Source: Streptomyces anulatus
GTDB lineage: Bacteria; Actinomycetota; Actinomycetes; Streptomycetales; Streptomycetaceae
NCBI RefSeq assembly: GCF_000721175.1
Contig: NZ_JOEZ01000010.1
Location: 107,683 to 171,682 of the forward strand
Direction of reading: 5' to 3'
Length of the DNA stretch: 64,000 nucleotides
Numbering within the stretch: position 1 is the first letter of the stretch; each line of letters begins with the position of its first letter. Shown here one piece after another: positions 51,143 through 58,854 of this stretch. The notes beneath the pieces were generated by a model, which saw nothing but the letters and a program-made list of their open reading frames with translations, made no database searches and was not told the DNA's origin. The position numbers were made by a program, and so were the translations under genes.

Positions 51143-51574
51143 TCAGCCCTTGATCTCCTTGCGCCGCGACTCGCCGCCGATGGCGATCTTGCGCGGCTTG
51201 GCGCGTTCGGCGATCGGGATGCGCAGCGTCAGCACACCGGCGTCGTAGTCGGCGTCGATGCGTTCGGTGTCGAGCGTGTCCGCGAGGACGATCTGCCGGG
51301 AGAAGACACCGAGCGGTCGCTCGGAGAGCTCCATCTGCACGTCGTCGGTGTTCACGGCCGGTCGGCGCTCGGCCTTGACGGTCAGCATGTTCCGCTCGAC
51401 GTCGATGTCGATCGCGTCCGGCGAGACACCGGGGAGATCGAAGGCCACCACGTACTCGTCGCCCTCCCGGTACGCGTCCATCGGCATCGCCGAGGGGCGC
51501 GACCAGGTGCCGGGACGCAGTAGCTGCTCGGTGATCCGGTCGAGTTCGCGGAAGGGATCGGTACGCATCAGCAT
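51143..51574 (-). CDS. hsp18: Hsp20-family small heat-shock protein (Hsp18-like)
   Basis: 143 residues from the ATG at 51574 with GGAGG 10 nt ahead. The alpha-crystallin domain spans ~35-130: [40 protein letters not shown], then [36 protein letters not shown] with the GVLTLRIP signature. The start [19 protein letters not shown] is typical of actinobacterial Hsp18. It acts as an ATP-independent holdase. It is divergent from a rheA-like gene with a RheA-type operator between, as in S. albus. Confidence 0.93.
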   Translation of the reverse strand: MLMRTDPFRELDRITEQLLRPGTWSRPSAMPMDAYREGDEYVVAFDLPGVSPDAIDIDVERNMLTVKAERRPAVNTDDVQMELSERPLGVFSRQIVLADTLDTERIDADYDAGVLTLRIPIAERAKPRKIAIGGESRRKEIKG

Positions 51575-51638
51575 GGCGGAAACACCTCCGGTCGATCGGG
51601 CGGACAGCCCGCGCTTTTCACTTGACACCGTTGTAACA

Positions 51639-51684
51639 TGTCATCCATCCGATGACAACTGAAGATGTCGCCGAAAGGATGACA
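51639..51684. promoter_or_regulatory. RheA-type operator in the hsp18-rheA intergenic region
   Basis: TGTCATC (51639-51645), 5 bp, GATGACA (51651-51657) is the inverted repeat I recall for the RheA repressor of S. albus hsp18 (TGTCATC-N5-GATGACA). A third GATGACA half-site is at 51678-51684. A consensus -35 TTGACA lies on the plus strand at 51622-51627. The site is placed to block both divergent genes. Confidence 0.85.
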
Positions 51685-51712
51685 GAGTCTTCGAGCACTT
51701 CAAGGAGCATTC

Positions 51713-52393
51713 GTGTCCTCACCAGCCCAGCCCGAGCCGGCCCGCCGGCCGGATCCGGCCGCCGTCTCCTTCCTCGCGGCGTCGGCGGCCCTCAAGGCCA
51801 TCGACGAGGCGGTCCGCGACGCCCACACCGACACCGAGGAGGCGGCCGGGTCCGCGCCGGACACGGAGCGGACCCAGGCCCTGGCATCGCTCCAGCTGCT
51901 GCGCGAAGTGCGGGAGCGGCTGGCCGGCTGGGAGACCGGACTGATCGAGGCGGCACGAGCGGCGGGAGCGAGCTGGGCCGACCTCGCCGACCCGCTCGGC
52001 GTCGCCAGCCGTCAGGCCGCCGAGCGACGCTATCTGCGGCTGCGTCCGGGCTCGGCGGGCAGCACCGGTGAGCAGCGGGTCCAGGCGACGCGGGACCGCC
52101 GGGCCGGAGACCGGTCGATCACCACATGGGCCCGGCGGAACGCGGCGGACCTGCGGTCCCTCGCCGGGCAGATCACGGCGCTGGCCGACCTGCCGGCCTC
52201 GGCGGACCCGTCGCTGCAACTGCTGCGGCAGGCGCTCGGCGGCGAAGACGCCGCCGACCTGGTCACGCCGCTCACCGCGCTCCATCCGCATCTCGCTCCG
52301 GAGCACCGGCAGTTGGCGGACCGCCTCGACTCACTCACCCGCCACACCAGCCGACTGCGCGAGGACACGGCCACACGGCGGCGGAACGGCTGA
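51713..52393 (+). CDS. rheA: RheA-like heat-sensing repressor of hsp18
   Basis: 226 residues, GTG start with AAGGAG 5 nt ahead. It has a helix-turn-helix-like segment around 83-105 (ARAAGASWADLADPLGVASRQAAERRYLRL). The remainder is helical, with RDRRAGDRSITTWARRNAADLRSLAGQI and a C-terminal LDSLTRHTSRLREDTATRRR. S. albus RheA is a repressor of similar size encoded opposite hsp18 that loses DNA binding on heating. Assignment rests on this synteny and the operator. Confidence 0.8.
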   Translation: MSSPAQPEPARRPDPAAVSFLAASAALKAIDEAVRDAHTDTEEAAGSAPDTERTQALASLQLLREVRERLAGWETGLIEAARAAGASWADLADPLGVASRQAAERRYLRLRPGSAGSTGEQRVQATRDRRAGDRSITTWARRNAADLRSLAGQITALADLPASADPSLQLLRQALGGEDAADLVTPLTALHPHLAPEHRQLADRLDSLTRHTSRLREDTATRRRNG

Positions 52394-52403
52394 ACCGCGG
52401 CAC

Positions 52404-52435
52404 CGCGGGCCCGGACGTCTCCGTTCGGGCCCGCG
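52404..52435. terminator. hairpin terminator between rheA and a convergent methyltransferase
   Basis: CGCGGGCCCG (52404-52413) pairs with CGGGCCCGCG (52426-52435) over a 12-nt loop, 11 bp after the rheA stop and 46 bp before the end of the convergent gene. Confidence 0.75.
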
Positions 52436-52481
52436 TCCTCGGCAGCCGCGCCGCGCCTCCGCCATACGACCGGAGCTACGG

Positions 52482-53267
52482 CTACGGCTTACGAGCCACA
52501 AGACCCCACTGGTCGACCGGCACCGTGTCGTCCTCCTCGGGCCGCCAGCGGTCGATCGGGACGAACCCCGGCTCGACCAGCTCCAGCCCCTCGGCGCAAC
52601 GGGTGATCTCCTCCGGCTCCCGGACGAGATACGGCGGGTTGTCTCCGGACGCGTAAGCCTCCTGGGCCGCCAGCGTCTGCGGTGTCTTCACCGTGTCGCA
52701 CAGCACCAGACAGCTGCCGGACGGCATCCGGGACAGATAGCTCTGGACGACGTCGACGCCTTCGGCCGGATCGAGGTGCCCGAGGGTCGAGAGCAGGAGC
52801 ACGGCGACCGGCTCGGACAGGTCGAGCGTCTTCGCCGCCTCGTCCACCACCGTGTCCGTCGCGGACAGATCGGCGTCCACGTAGGCCGTGCGGCCCTCCG
52901 GGGCGCTGGTCAGGAGCGCCTCGGCGTGGGCCAGGACGATCGGGTCGTTGTCCACGTAGACGATCCGCGACTCGGGCGCGATGCTCTGCGCCACCTCGTG
53001 CGTGCTGTTAGCCACCGGAAGCCCGGTCCCGACATCCAGGAACTGGCGTACCCCCGCCGAGGCCAGGTAGTGGATCGCGCGGATCTGGAAGGCGCGTGAG
53101 GCACGGGCGATGTCGACCATCTGCGGGTAGGCCGCGCTCACCACGTCGGCCAGCTCCCGGTCCACCGGGTAGTGGTCCTTGCCGCCCAGCCACGCGTTCC
53201 AGACGCGCGCGGAGTGGGGAACGTCGGACCGGATCCGGCGGCGGAAATCGTCATCGTCGACGCTCAT
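52482..53267 (-). CDS. SAM-dependent methyltransferase, DUF574/Methyltransf_19 family
   Basis: 261 residues. The family starts with PHSARVWNAWLGGKDHYPVDRELAD (NxxLGGxxNxxxDRE type) and continues ASRAFQIRAIHYLASAGVRQFLDVGTGLP (motif I), IVYVDNDPIVLAHAEALL and LLLSTLGHLDP. Streptomyces carry many paralogues; a few tailor antibiotics but most have no known substrate. The full domain is present. Confidence 0.92.
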   Translation of the reverse strand: MSVDDDDFRRRIRSDVPHSARVWNAWLGGKDHYPVDRELADVVSAAYPQMVDIARASRAFQIRAIHYLASAGVRQFLDVGTGLPVANSTHEVAQSIAPESRIVYVDNDPIVLAHAEALLTSAPEGRTAYVDADLSATDTVVDEAAKTLDLSEPVAVLLLSTLGHLDPAEGVDVVQSYLSRMPSGSCLVLCDTVKTPQTLAAQEAYASGDNPPYLVREPEEITRCAEGLELVEPGFVPIDRWRPEEDDTVPVDQWGLVARKP

Positions 53268-53449
53268 GTCTCTCCTCCACTCACTTTCCGTACAAGGCCG
53301 TTGACCGGATTCTCACCGGCCAGGGCCCTGATGGTGACCGTACCCCGCCGCCCGGCGGCACGCAGCGAAGGCAGGCCACCGAGCTCGTCCGCCCGGCTCA
53401 CCGGCCGCGGCGCGGCGCATCCCGCGGGCTCGCGGCTCCGGCGACCGCG

Positions 53450-53770
53450 GCGGGAGGCCGAGGCCCTGGGTCAGTGCACGGTGAGCGCCCGCAACCCGCA
53501 GCACACCGGTAACCATGTCTGGGCCGAGGCTCCGTGGAACCGTTCCACGCTGCCTCCGGACGGTCGCGCGAAGACCTGCGTGCGTCTCCACCGGGACGGC
53601 GGTCTGGTGAAGACCGCCGAGTTCTGGGAGGACGGCGCGTTCACGGCACCTACTCGACCGGTCTGCCGTGCGTCGGTGACACGCACACCTACCAGGTGCG
53701 GCCGCACGGCCGGGACGGCGACCACATCAGGTACGACGCGTGGAACCAGGCGGTCACGCTCGGCTGCTGA
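53450..53770 (+). pseudogene. frameshifted relic of a small secreted-type protein
   Basis: One frame reads VSARNPQHTGNHVWAEAPW, NRSTLPPDGRAKTCVRL and HRDGGLVKTAEFWEDGAF. Near 53640 sense passes to the next frame: GTYSTGLPCVGDTHTYQVRP, HGRDGDHIRYDAWNQAVTL, then GC and TGA. The two halves together look like the end of a Cys-containing extracellular protein, but no single frame spans them and no start or signal peptide survives. The parent family is not recognised. Confidence 0.5.
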
Positions 53771-53921
53771 GCGCGGGAGCGGCTCCGGTCCGATCCGATC
53801 CGTCGGTGCGGTGGATACCCGTACGGGATGACGTGGGCCGCCGGCGTATGCGCCTCAGGTCGCACACGGTCGCGACGTGAGCGCGATGTGGCGGGCCCGT
53901 ACCGGACCGGACGATGACCGC

Positions 53922-55367
53922 ATGACAGAAACGATCGCGGGGCTGCCGTTGTCCGCCCCGGAAGCCCTCATGGTGCTCGGCGCCGTCGTCCTCGTACTGG
54001 CGCGCTGGCTTCCCGGACGCTTCCGGGATCCGGCCACGATCGCCGCGGGAGCCCTGCTCGTGGGGTCGGTGACCGTTCTCGTCCTGGCGGGGCTGCGCTG
54101 GCAGATGATCCCGGTGGTCGTCGTGGCGGCCGTCGCCGCGGCGGCCGCCCTCGCTCCCTTGCTGTCGAGGCGGGCCGGGCGGACACCGTGGCGGGCCCGG
54201 TGGTGGCTGGCGTTGCCCGGGTCCGTGGCGGGCGTCGCTCTCGTCGCGACGGGCCCCGTGTCCGCGTGGGCGTTCCCGGTGCCGGAGTTCCCCGCGCCGT
54301 CGGGGCGCTTCCCGGTCGGGACGGAGGTCCTGGAGTGGTCCGCGCGCCCCGACGGGACCGGCCCGGGCGACGAGCGGCGCACGCTCGTGACCCAGCTCTG
54401 GTACCCCGCCGGGCGGAGTGCTCCGGACGCCCGGCGTGCACCGTACCTCGGGCGTACGGAGGCGGAGGCGCGTACGGTCTCCTCGGCGCTGGCCGACTAC
54501 GTGGGGGTCCCCGGATTCCTGCTCGACTCCCTGCCGCGCTCCCGGAGCCACGCGGTGCCCGGTGCACCGGTGGCGGACGACGGCGGACGTTTCCCGGTGG
54601 TGGTGTTCTCGCCCGGGCTGGGCGGTGTGCGCACCCAGAACACCGCGTGGGCGGAGGAACTGGCCTCCCACGGCTACGTCGTGGCGGGTGTCGACCACCC
54701 CTACGACTCGGCCGCCGTGGTCCTGTCGGACGGGCGGACCCTGCGTACCGAGGTCTCCGCCACCGGTGACCGGGCGAAGGACGAGGCGCTGGCGGAGGGG
54801 TGGACCCGGACGCGCGCCGCGGACCTGCGGGCGGTGCTCAGCAGGCTGGAGCGGCTGGACTGCGGCGAGGTCGTGGGGCCGCTGGCCGGACGGCTCGACA
54901 CCGGGCGGGCAGCGGCTGCCGGGCACTCACTCGGGGGCGCGGCCGCGCTGCAGGCGGCCCGTCAGGACCGCAGGTTCGACGCGGTCGTCGATCTGGACGG
55001 CTTTCCGCACGGACGGGTCGGTGACCGCTTCGAGCAGCCCGTCCTGGCCCTGACCCAGGAGATCGGGCCGGGGACCGACCCGGACTACCTGCCTCGGCTC
55101 ACCCGGGTGCTGGAGCTCAGCGAAGCGACGAGCTACCGGCTGACCGTTCCCGGGGCCGCGCACCTCACCTTCACGGACGCCCCGCTCTACCTGCCGCCCG
55201 TCCCCGGCGTCGTCGGTTCCCTGGGGCGTACGGAAGGACCCAGGATCACCGCCTCGGCCACGCTGTCCTTCCTGGACGCCACACTGCGGCGCACCCCCCT
55301 CGACCTGCGAGCCGCCCTCGCGGCGCACGGGGAGGTGACGGTCCACCGGCCGGAGGGCGCCGACTGA
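53922..55367 (+). CDS. alpha/beta hydrolase, PAF-acetylhydrolase-like, membrane-anchored
   Basis: 481 residues from the ATG at 53922. The N-terminal ~120 residues hold three membrane spans (LMVLGAVVLVLARWL, GALLVGSVTVLVLAGL, MIPVVVVAAVAAAAALAPLL). The hydrolase domain begins with TLVTQLWYPAGRSAPDARRA, a PAF-AH p-II-type entry. The nucleophile elbow is GHSLGGAAAL, the acid is probably in VVDLDGFPHG, and the His is in PGAAHLTFTD. These are phospholipase/esterase relatives; the outward-facing domain may act on lipids or polyesters. Confidence 0.87.
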   Translation: MTETIAGLPLSAPEALMVLGAVVLVLARWLPGRFRDPATIAAGALLVGSVTVLVLAGLRWQMIPVVVVAAVAAAAALAPLLSRRAGRTPWRARWWLALPGSVAGVALVATGPVSAWAFPVPEFPAPSGRFPVGTEVLEWSARPDGTGPGDERRTLVTQLWYPAGRSAPDARRAPYLGRTEAEARTVSSALADYVGVPGFLLDSLPRSRSHAVPGAPVADDGGRFPVVVFSPGLGGVRTQNTAWAEELASHGYVVAGVDHPYDSAAVVLSDGRTLRTEVSATGDRAKDEALAEGWTRTRAADLRAVLSRLERLDCGEVVGPLAGRLDTGRAAAAGHSLGGAAALQAARQDRRFDAVVDLDGFPHGRVGDRFEQPVLALTQEIGPGTDPDYLPRLTRVLELSEATSYRLTVPGAAHLTFTDAPLYLPPVPGVVGSLGRTEGPRITASATLSFLDATLRRTPLDLRAALAAHGEVTVHRPEGAD

Positions 55368-55407
55368 GCCCGGCCCACGCGACTGAGGCTGACGGAGGCT
55401 TGCGCGT

Positions 55408-56076
55408 TCAGGCGTTCCGGGCCGCAGGCGCCGCCGGCTCGTCGAGCTTCCCGAACGGCACGTGCACGCTCGGGGTGGTCCGCGAGGTGCTCTCCAGGTG
55501 GCCGTGCTGGTCGTCGAAGACGTGCCCGGCGGGCAGCCCGGCGGCGACCGCCTCGCGGACGTCCCTCTCGTTCGCCGACAGGAACAGGGACATGTTGAGG
55601 GCGGGCATGAACCGGTGGGGCGAGCGGCCCTGCATGAAGATGGCCCTGCTGATGGGCAGGTCGTGGCTCTCCATGGAGCGCATGACCCGCAGCCCGGTGT
55701 CGGGGTCGTTCCGGGACAGGACGATGACCTCGACCAGCGGGTCGTTCACCTCGCTCAGGTCGTTCAGCGACAGCAGGCGGCGGATGAAGGGGAACACGCT
55801 CCCCGGGCGGAGCGGGTCGCCCACCTGCTGCTCCTGGTGGGCGCGGTAGCTCTCCTCGCCCTGTTCCCGGAAGACCGCGTCCGACTCGGTCAGGTCGAAG
55901 AGCGCGCTCGACGCGATCCCGATGACCAGCCGGTCGGCGAGTTCGTAGTACGGCGCCCCCTCCGGTCGGCCGCTTGCCGACGCGCCCCCACTATCGCACC
56001 GTCGTACGGCTGTTCCCGCACCAGCCGGAGGGGCGGCCCGGAAGGCCGACTCAGGGGGGAGACGTACCCGGCGCAC
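55408..56076 (-). CDS. half-length 5'-nucleotidase (NT5C1-like)
   Basis: 222 codons from a GTG at 56076. Residues ~45-190 match the first half of cytosolic 5'-nucleotidases: YELADRLVIGIASSALFDL, EQGEESYRAHQEQQVGDPLR, VEVIVLSRNDPDTGLRVM, QGRSPHRFMPALNMSLFLSA and NERDVREAVAAGLPAGHVF. The second half, with the DGDAV-type segment, is missing and replaced by a 35-residue unconserved tail. Normal family members are about 300-350 residues. It may be a truncated relic or a short variant; the first ~40 residues are also unconserved. Confidence 0.68.
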   Translation of the reverse strand: MRRVRLPPESAFRAAPPAGAGTAVRRCDSGGASASGRPEGAPYYELADRLVIGIASSALFDLTESDAVFREQGEESYRAHQEQQVGDPLRPGSVFPFIRRLLSLNDLSEVNDPLVEVIVLSRNDPDTGLRVMRSMESHDLPISRAIFMQGRSPHRFMPALNMSLFLSANERDVREAVAAGLPAGHVFDDQHGHLESTSRTTPSVHVPFGKLDEPAAPAARNA

Positions 56077-56209
56077 CGCTTTACTGGCCGGTAGACATCT
56101 ATGCGACGCAGGTCACCCTCCTCTACGGTCGGGGCACTGCCCGGCCCCTCCACGTCGGTGAGCCGCCGACCGGGCCCGGGCATCCCCGTCTCCCGCCCCA
56201 GGAGGATCC

Positions 56210-58270
56210 ATGCCACCCCCCACCACCCGCCGCTCCCGGCGCAGGCTCCCCGTCGCGGTGCTCGCCGCCGCCCTCGGAGCGGTCACCCTGGGCGCTCCCT
56301 CCCCCGCGTCCGCTTCGCACACCGCCGACGACGGGGACTACCTCGTCGGGCGCGGCATCGCCGATGTCACGGGCGAGGCCGCCGAGACCGGGATGATGGG
56401 CTACTCCAGCTTCGACCAGAGGACCTCGGGCATCCACCAGCGGCAGAGGTCGCGCGCCTTCGTCGTCGTCGACCGGTCGAGCGGCAAGCGCGTGGTGTAC
56501 GTCAACGCCGACCTCGCGATGATCTTCCAGTCCGTGCAGCAGGGGGTCATCGCCCGGCTGAAGGAGCGTCACGGAAGCCTGTACGACGAGGAGAACGTCC
56601 TGCTGTCGGCCACCCACACCCACTCGGGGCCCGGCGGACACTCCCACAACGTGGCCTACAACCTCTCCGTCCTCGGCTTCCAGAAGGAGACCTACCGGGC
56701 GATCGTCGACGGCATCGCGGAGTCCGTCGCCGAGGCGCACGAGGATCTGAAGCCCGGCACGATGAGCCTGGGCACGGGGGCCCTCACCAACGCCAGCGTC
56801 AACCGCTCCCGGGAGGCGTTCGACCGCAATCCAGCCTCCGACCGGGCGGCCTTCCCCGGCGCGATCGACCCGGCGATGACCGTGCTGCGCTTCAAGCAGG
56901 GCGACGAGGACGCGGGCGCGATCAGCTGGTTCGCCACCCACAACACCTCGATCACCAACAAGAACACGCTCATCAGCCCCGACAACAAGGGATATGCCGC
57001 CCACGCCTGGGAGCACGACCACGAGGGCGTGCGCCATCTCGACGACACACCCGGTTTTGTCGCGGCCTTCCCCAACACCAACGCCGGTGACATGTCGCCG
57101 AACCTCAACCTGAAGCCGGGATCGGGTCCCACCGAGGACGAGTTCGAGAACACGCGCATCATCGGCGAGCGCCAGCTCGACAAGGCCCGCGAGATCTACG
57201 ACGACGCCCGGCCGGTCGCCGGAGGCGTCGACTCCCGGCTCGCCTATGTCGACATGGAGAACGTGACCGTACGCCCGGAGTACACCCCGGACGGAAAGGA
57301 GCACCGCACCTGCCCCGCCGTCGTGGGCGCGTCCACGCTCGCGGGCAGCGTCGAGGACGGTCCGGCGATCCCCGGCTTCGAGGAGGGCACGCGCACCCCG
57401 GTCGCGGGCATCATCGACGCGCTGCGCATCGACACCCCGTCCTGGCTCCAGACCTGCCAGTACCCGAAGGCGAGCCTGATCCCGACGGGCCTGCTGAGCA
57501 ACGTCCACCCGGTCACCCCGAAGCGCCTCCCCCTGCAGATCATGAAGATCGGCGAGCTGCACCTGGTGGCCGCTCCGGGCGAGTTCACGATCACGTCCGG
57601 TCTGCGCGTGCGCCGCACGGTGGCCGAGCAGTTGGGCGTCCCGCTCGACCGCGTCCTGCTCCAGGGGTACGCCAACGCCTACAGCCAGTACGTCACGACG
57701 CCGGAGGAGTACGACACGCAGAACTACGAGGGCGGCTCCACGCTGTACGGCCGCTACACCCTGCCCGCCTACCAGCAGGAGTACGCCCGGATCGCGGAGT
57801 CCCTGCGCGAGGGCACCGACCTGGAGCGGGGCACGGCGCCGCCGGACGAGTCGGGGCGGCAGTTCACCTTCCAGACCGGGGTCGTGTACGACAACCCGCC
57901 CGCCGGCAAGGCGTTCGGCGCGGTCCTGAAAGCCCCGGAGGCCTGGTACGCGCGCGGATCCACCGCGACCGTCGAGTTCGCCACCGGCCACCCGAAGAAC
58001 AACGTCCGCCGGGGCTCCACCTTCCTGGAGGTGCAGCGGCTGGAGAACGGCTCGTGGACGCGGGTGCTGGACGACGGTGACTGGGAGACCACCTACCGCT
58101 GGACCCGGCTCAACGGTCTGACCGGCACCTCGAAGGCCACGGTCACCTGGGACATCGCGGCGGACACCGCACCCGGCACCTACCGGATCGTGCACCACGG
58201 GGACACGAAGAGCGTGCTCGGGAAGATCACGCCGTTCACCGGGGCGACCGGGACCTTCACCGTGAACTAG
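56210..58270 (+). CDS. secreted neutral/alkaline ceramidase
   Basis: 686 residues with a Sec signal peptide (1-36, ending ASAS-H). It hydrolyses the N-acyl bond of ceramides. Zinc ligands are in SATHTHSGPGG (His136/His138 region) and WFATHNTSITN (His244). The nucleophile Ser296 is in FPNTNAGDMSPN, the family's GDxSPN motif. The C-terminal ~150 residues form the Ig-like ceramidase domain (FTFQTGVVYDNPPAGKAF onward). A GGAGG lies 5 nt before the ATG. The stop codon lies inside the CTAG that flanks a MITE. Confidence 0.94.
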   Translation: MPPPTTRRSRRRLPVAVLAAALGAVTLGAPSPASASHTADDGDYLVGRGIADVTGEAAETGMMGYSSFDQRTSGIHQRQRSRAFVVVDRSSGKRVVYVNADLAMIFQSVQQGVIARLKERHGSLYDEENVLLSATHTHSGPGGHSHNVAYNLSVLGFQKETYRAIVDGIAESVAEAHEDLKPGTMSLGTGALTNASVNRSREAFDRNPASDRAAFPGAIDPAMTVLRFKQGDEDAGAISWFATHNTSITNKNTLISPDNKGYAAHAWEHDHEGVRHLDDTPGFVAAFPNTNAGDMSPNLNLKPGSGPTEDEFENTRIIGERQLDKAREIYDDARPVAGGVDSRLAYVDMENVTVRPEYTPDGKEHRTCPAVVGASTLAGSVEDGPAIPGFEEGTRTPVAGIIDALRIDTPSWLQTCQYPKASLIPTGLLSNVHPVTPKRLPLQIMKIGELHLVAAPGEFTITSGLRVRRTVAEQLGVPLDRVLLQGYANAYSQYVTTPEEYDTQNYEGGSTLYGRYTLPAYQQEYARIAESLREGTDLERGTAPPDESGRQFTFQTGVVYDNPPAGKAFGAVLKAPEAWYARGSTATVEFATGHPKNNVRRGSTFLEVQRLENGSWTRVLDDGDWETTYRWTRLNGLTGTSKATVTWDIAADTAPGTYRIVHHGDTKSVLGKITPFTGATGTFTVN

Positions 58271-58334
58271 GGCGTGTTTCGTAAGTCCCGCCTGCTCGGC
58301 GGGCGGACGGCGCTCCTTTCGAAACACGCCCTAG
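58267..58334. mobile_element. 60-bp MITE flanked by CTAG target duplication
   Basis: Between two CTAG copies (58267-58270, 58331-58334) lies a 60-bp element. Its 15-bp terminal inverted repeats, GGCGTGTTTCGTAAG (58271-58285) and CTTTCGAAACACGCC (58316-58330), differ at one position. The interior has its own CCCGCC/GGCGGG stem and no coding capacity. CTAG duplications and such ends are typical of IS5-superfamily elements. As RNA it folds into one long hairpin between the convergent ceramidase and NUDIX genes, so it probably also acts as a terminator. Confidence 0.82.
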
Positions 58335-58338
58335 GAGG

Positions 58339-58821
58339 TCACGGAGTGCGCGGGGTGGGCTGGAACCAGGCGGGGCCCTCGGTGAGGGCCTGCTTGATCC
58401 GGAACAGGGCGAACTCGCCGAGCGGCGGGAGCCCGTCCAGCGGGAACCAGCCCACCTCCAGCGACTCGTCGTCGTTGACCCGCGCCTCACCGCCGGTCGC
58501 CCGGCAGCGGAAGGTGACGTCGAGATACTGGCAGCGGTCGCCGTTGGCGTACTGCACGGGCTCCAGCGCCTGTGTGAGCACCACCCGCTCGGCCACGCAG
58601 TGGACGCCGGTCTCCTCCAGCACCTCACGCTCCGCCGTCGCCGCCGGCTCCTCCCCCGGCTCGGAGATTCCTCCGATGACCGACCACTTCCCGGTGTCCG
58701 CGCGCCGCCCGAGCAGCACGCGGCCCTCGTCGTCCAGGACGACGGCCGTCACGCCGGGCAGCAGGAGCAACTGATGCCCGGCGGTGGCGCGGATCTCACG
58801 GATGAAGTCGGGAGTAGCCAT
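58339..58821 (-). CDS. NUDIX hydrolase
   Basis: 160 residues from an ATG. The NUDIX box is intact at residues ~51-72 (GGISEPGEEPA then EREVLEETG). The N-terminal TPDFIREIRATAGHQLLLLPGVTAVVLDDEGRVLLGRR and the later YLDVTFRCRATGGEARVNDDESLEVGWFPLDGLP match the common Streptomyces ADP-ribose/NTP-type NUDIX proteins. The exact nucleotide is unknown. The stop is 4 bp from the MITE. Confidence 0.9.
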   Translation of the reverse strand: MATPDFIREIRATAGHQLLLLPGVTAVVLDDEGRVLLGRRADTGKWSVIGGISEPGEEPAATAEREVLEETGVHCVAERVVLTQALEPVQYANGDRCQYLDVTFRCRATGGEARVNDDESLEVGWFPLDGLPPLGEFALFRIKQALTEGPAWFQPTPRTP

Positions 58822-58854
58822 GGATCGGAGCCTACGCGGCCGGATCGGGTGCTC

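Noticed and set aside
56123..58327. 734-codon minus-strand frame opposite the ceramidase
   Set aside because: Shadow; the ceramidase motifs and signal peptide fix the coding strand.
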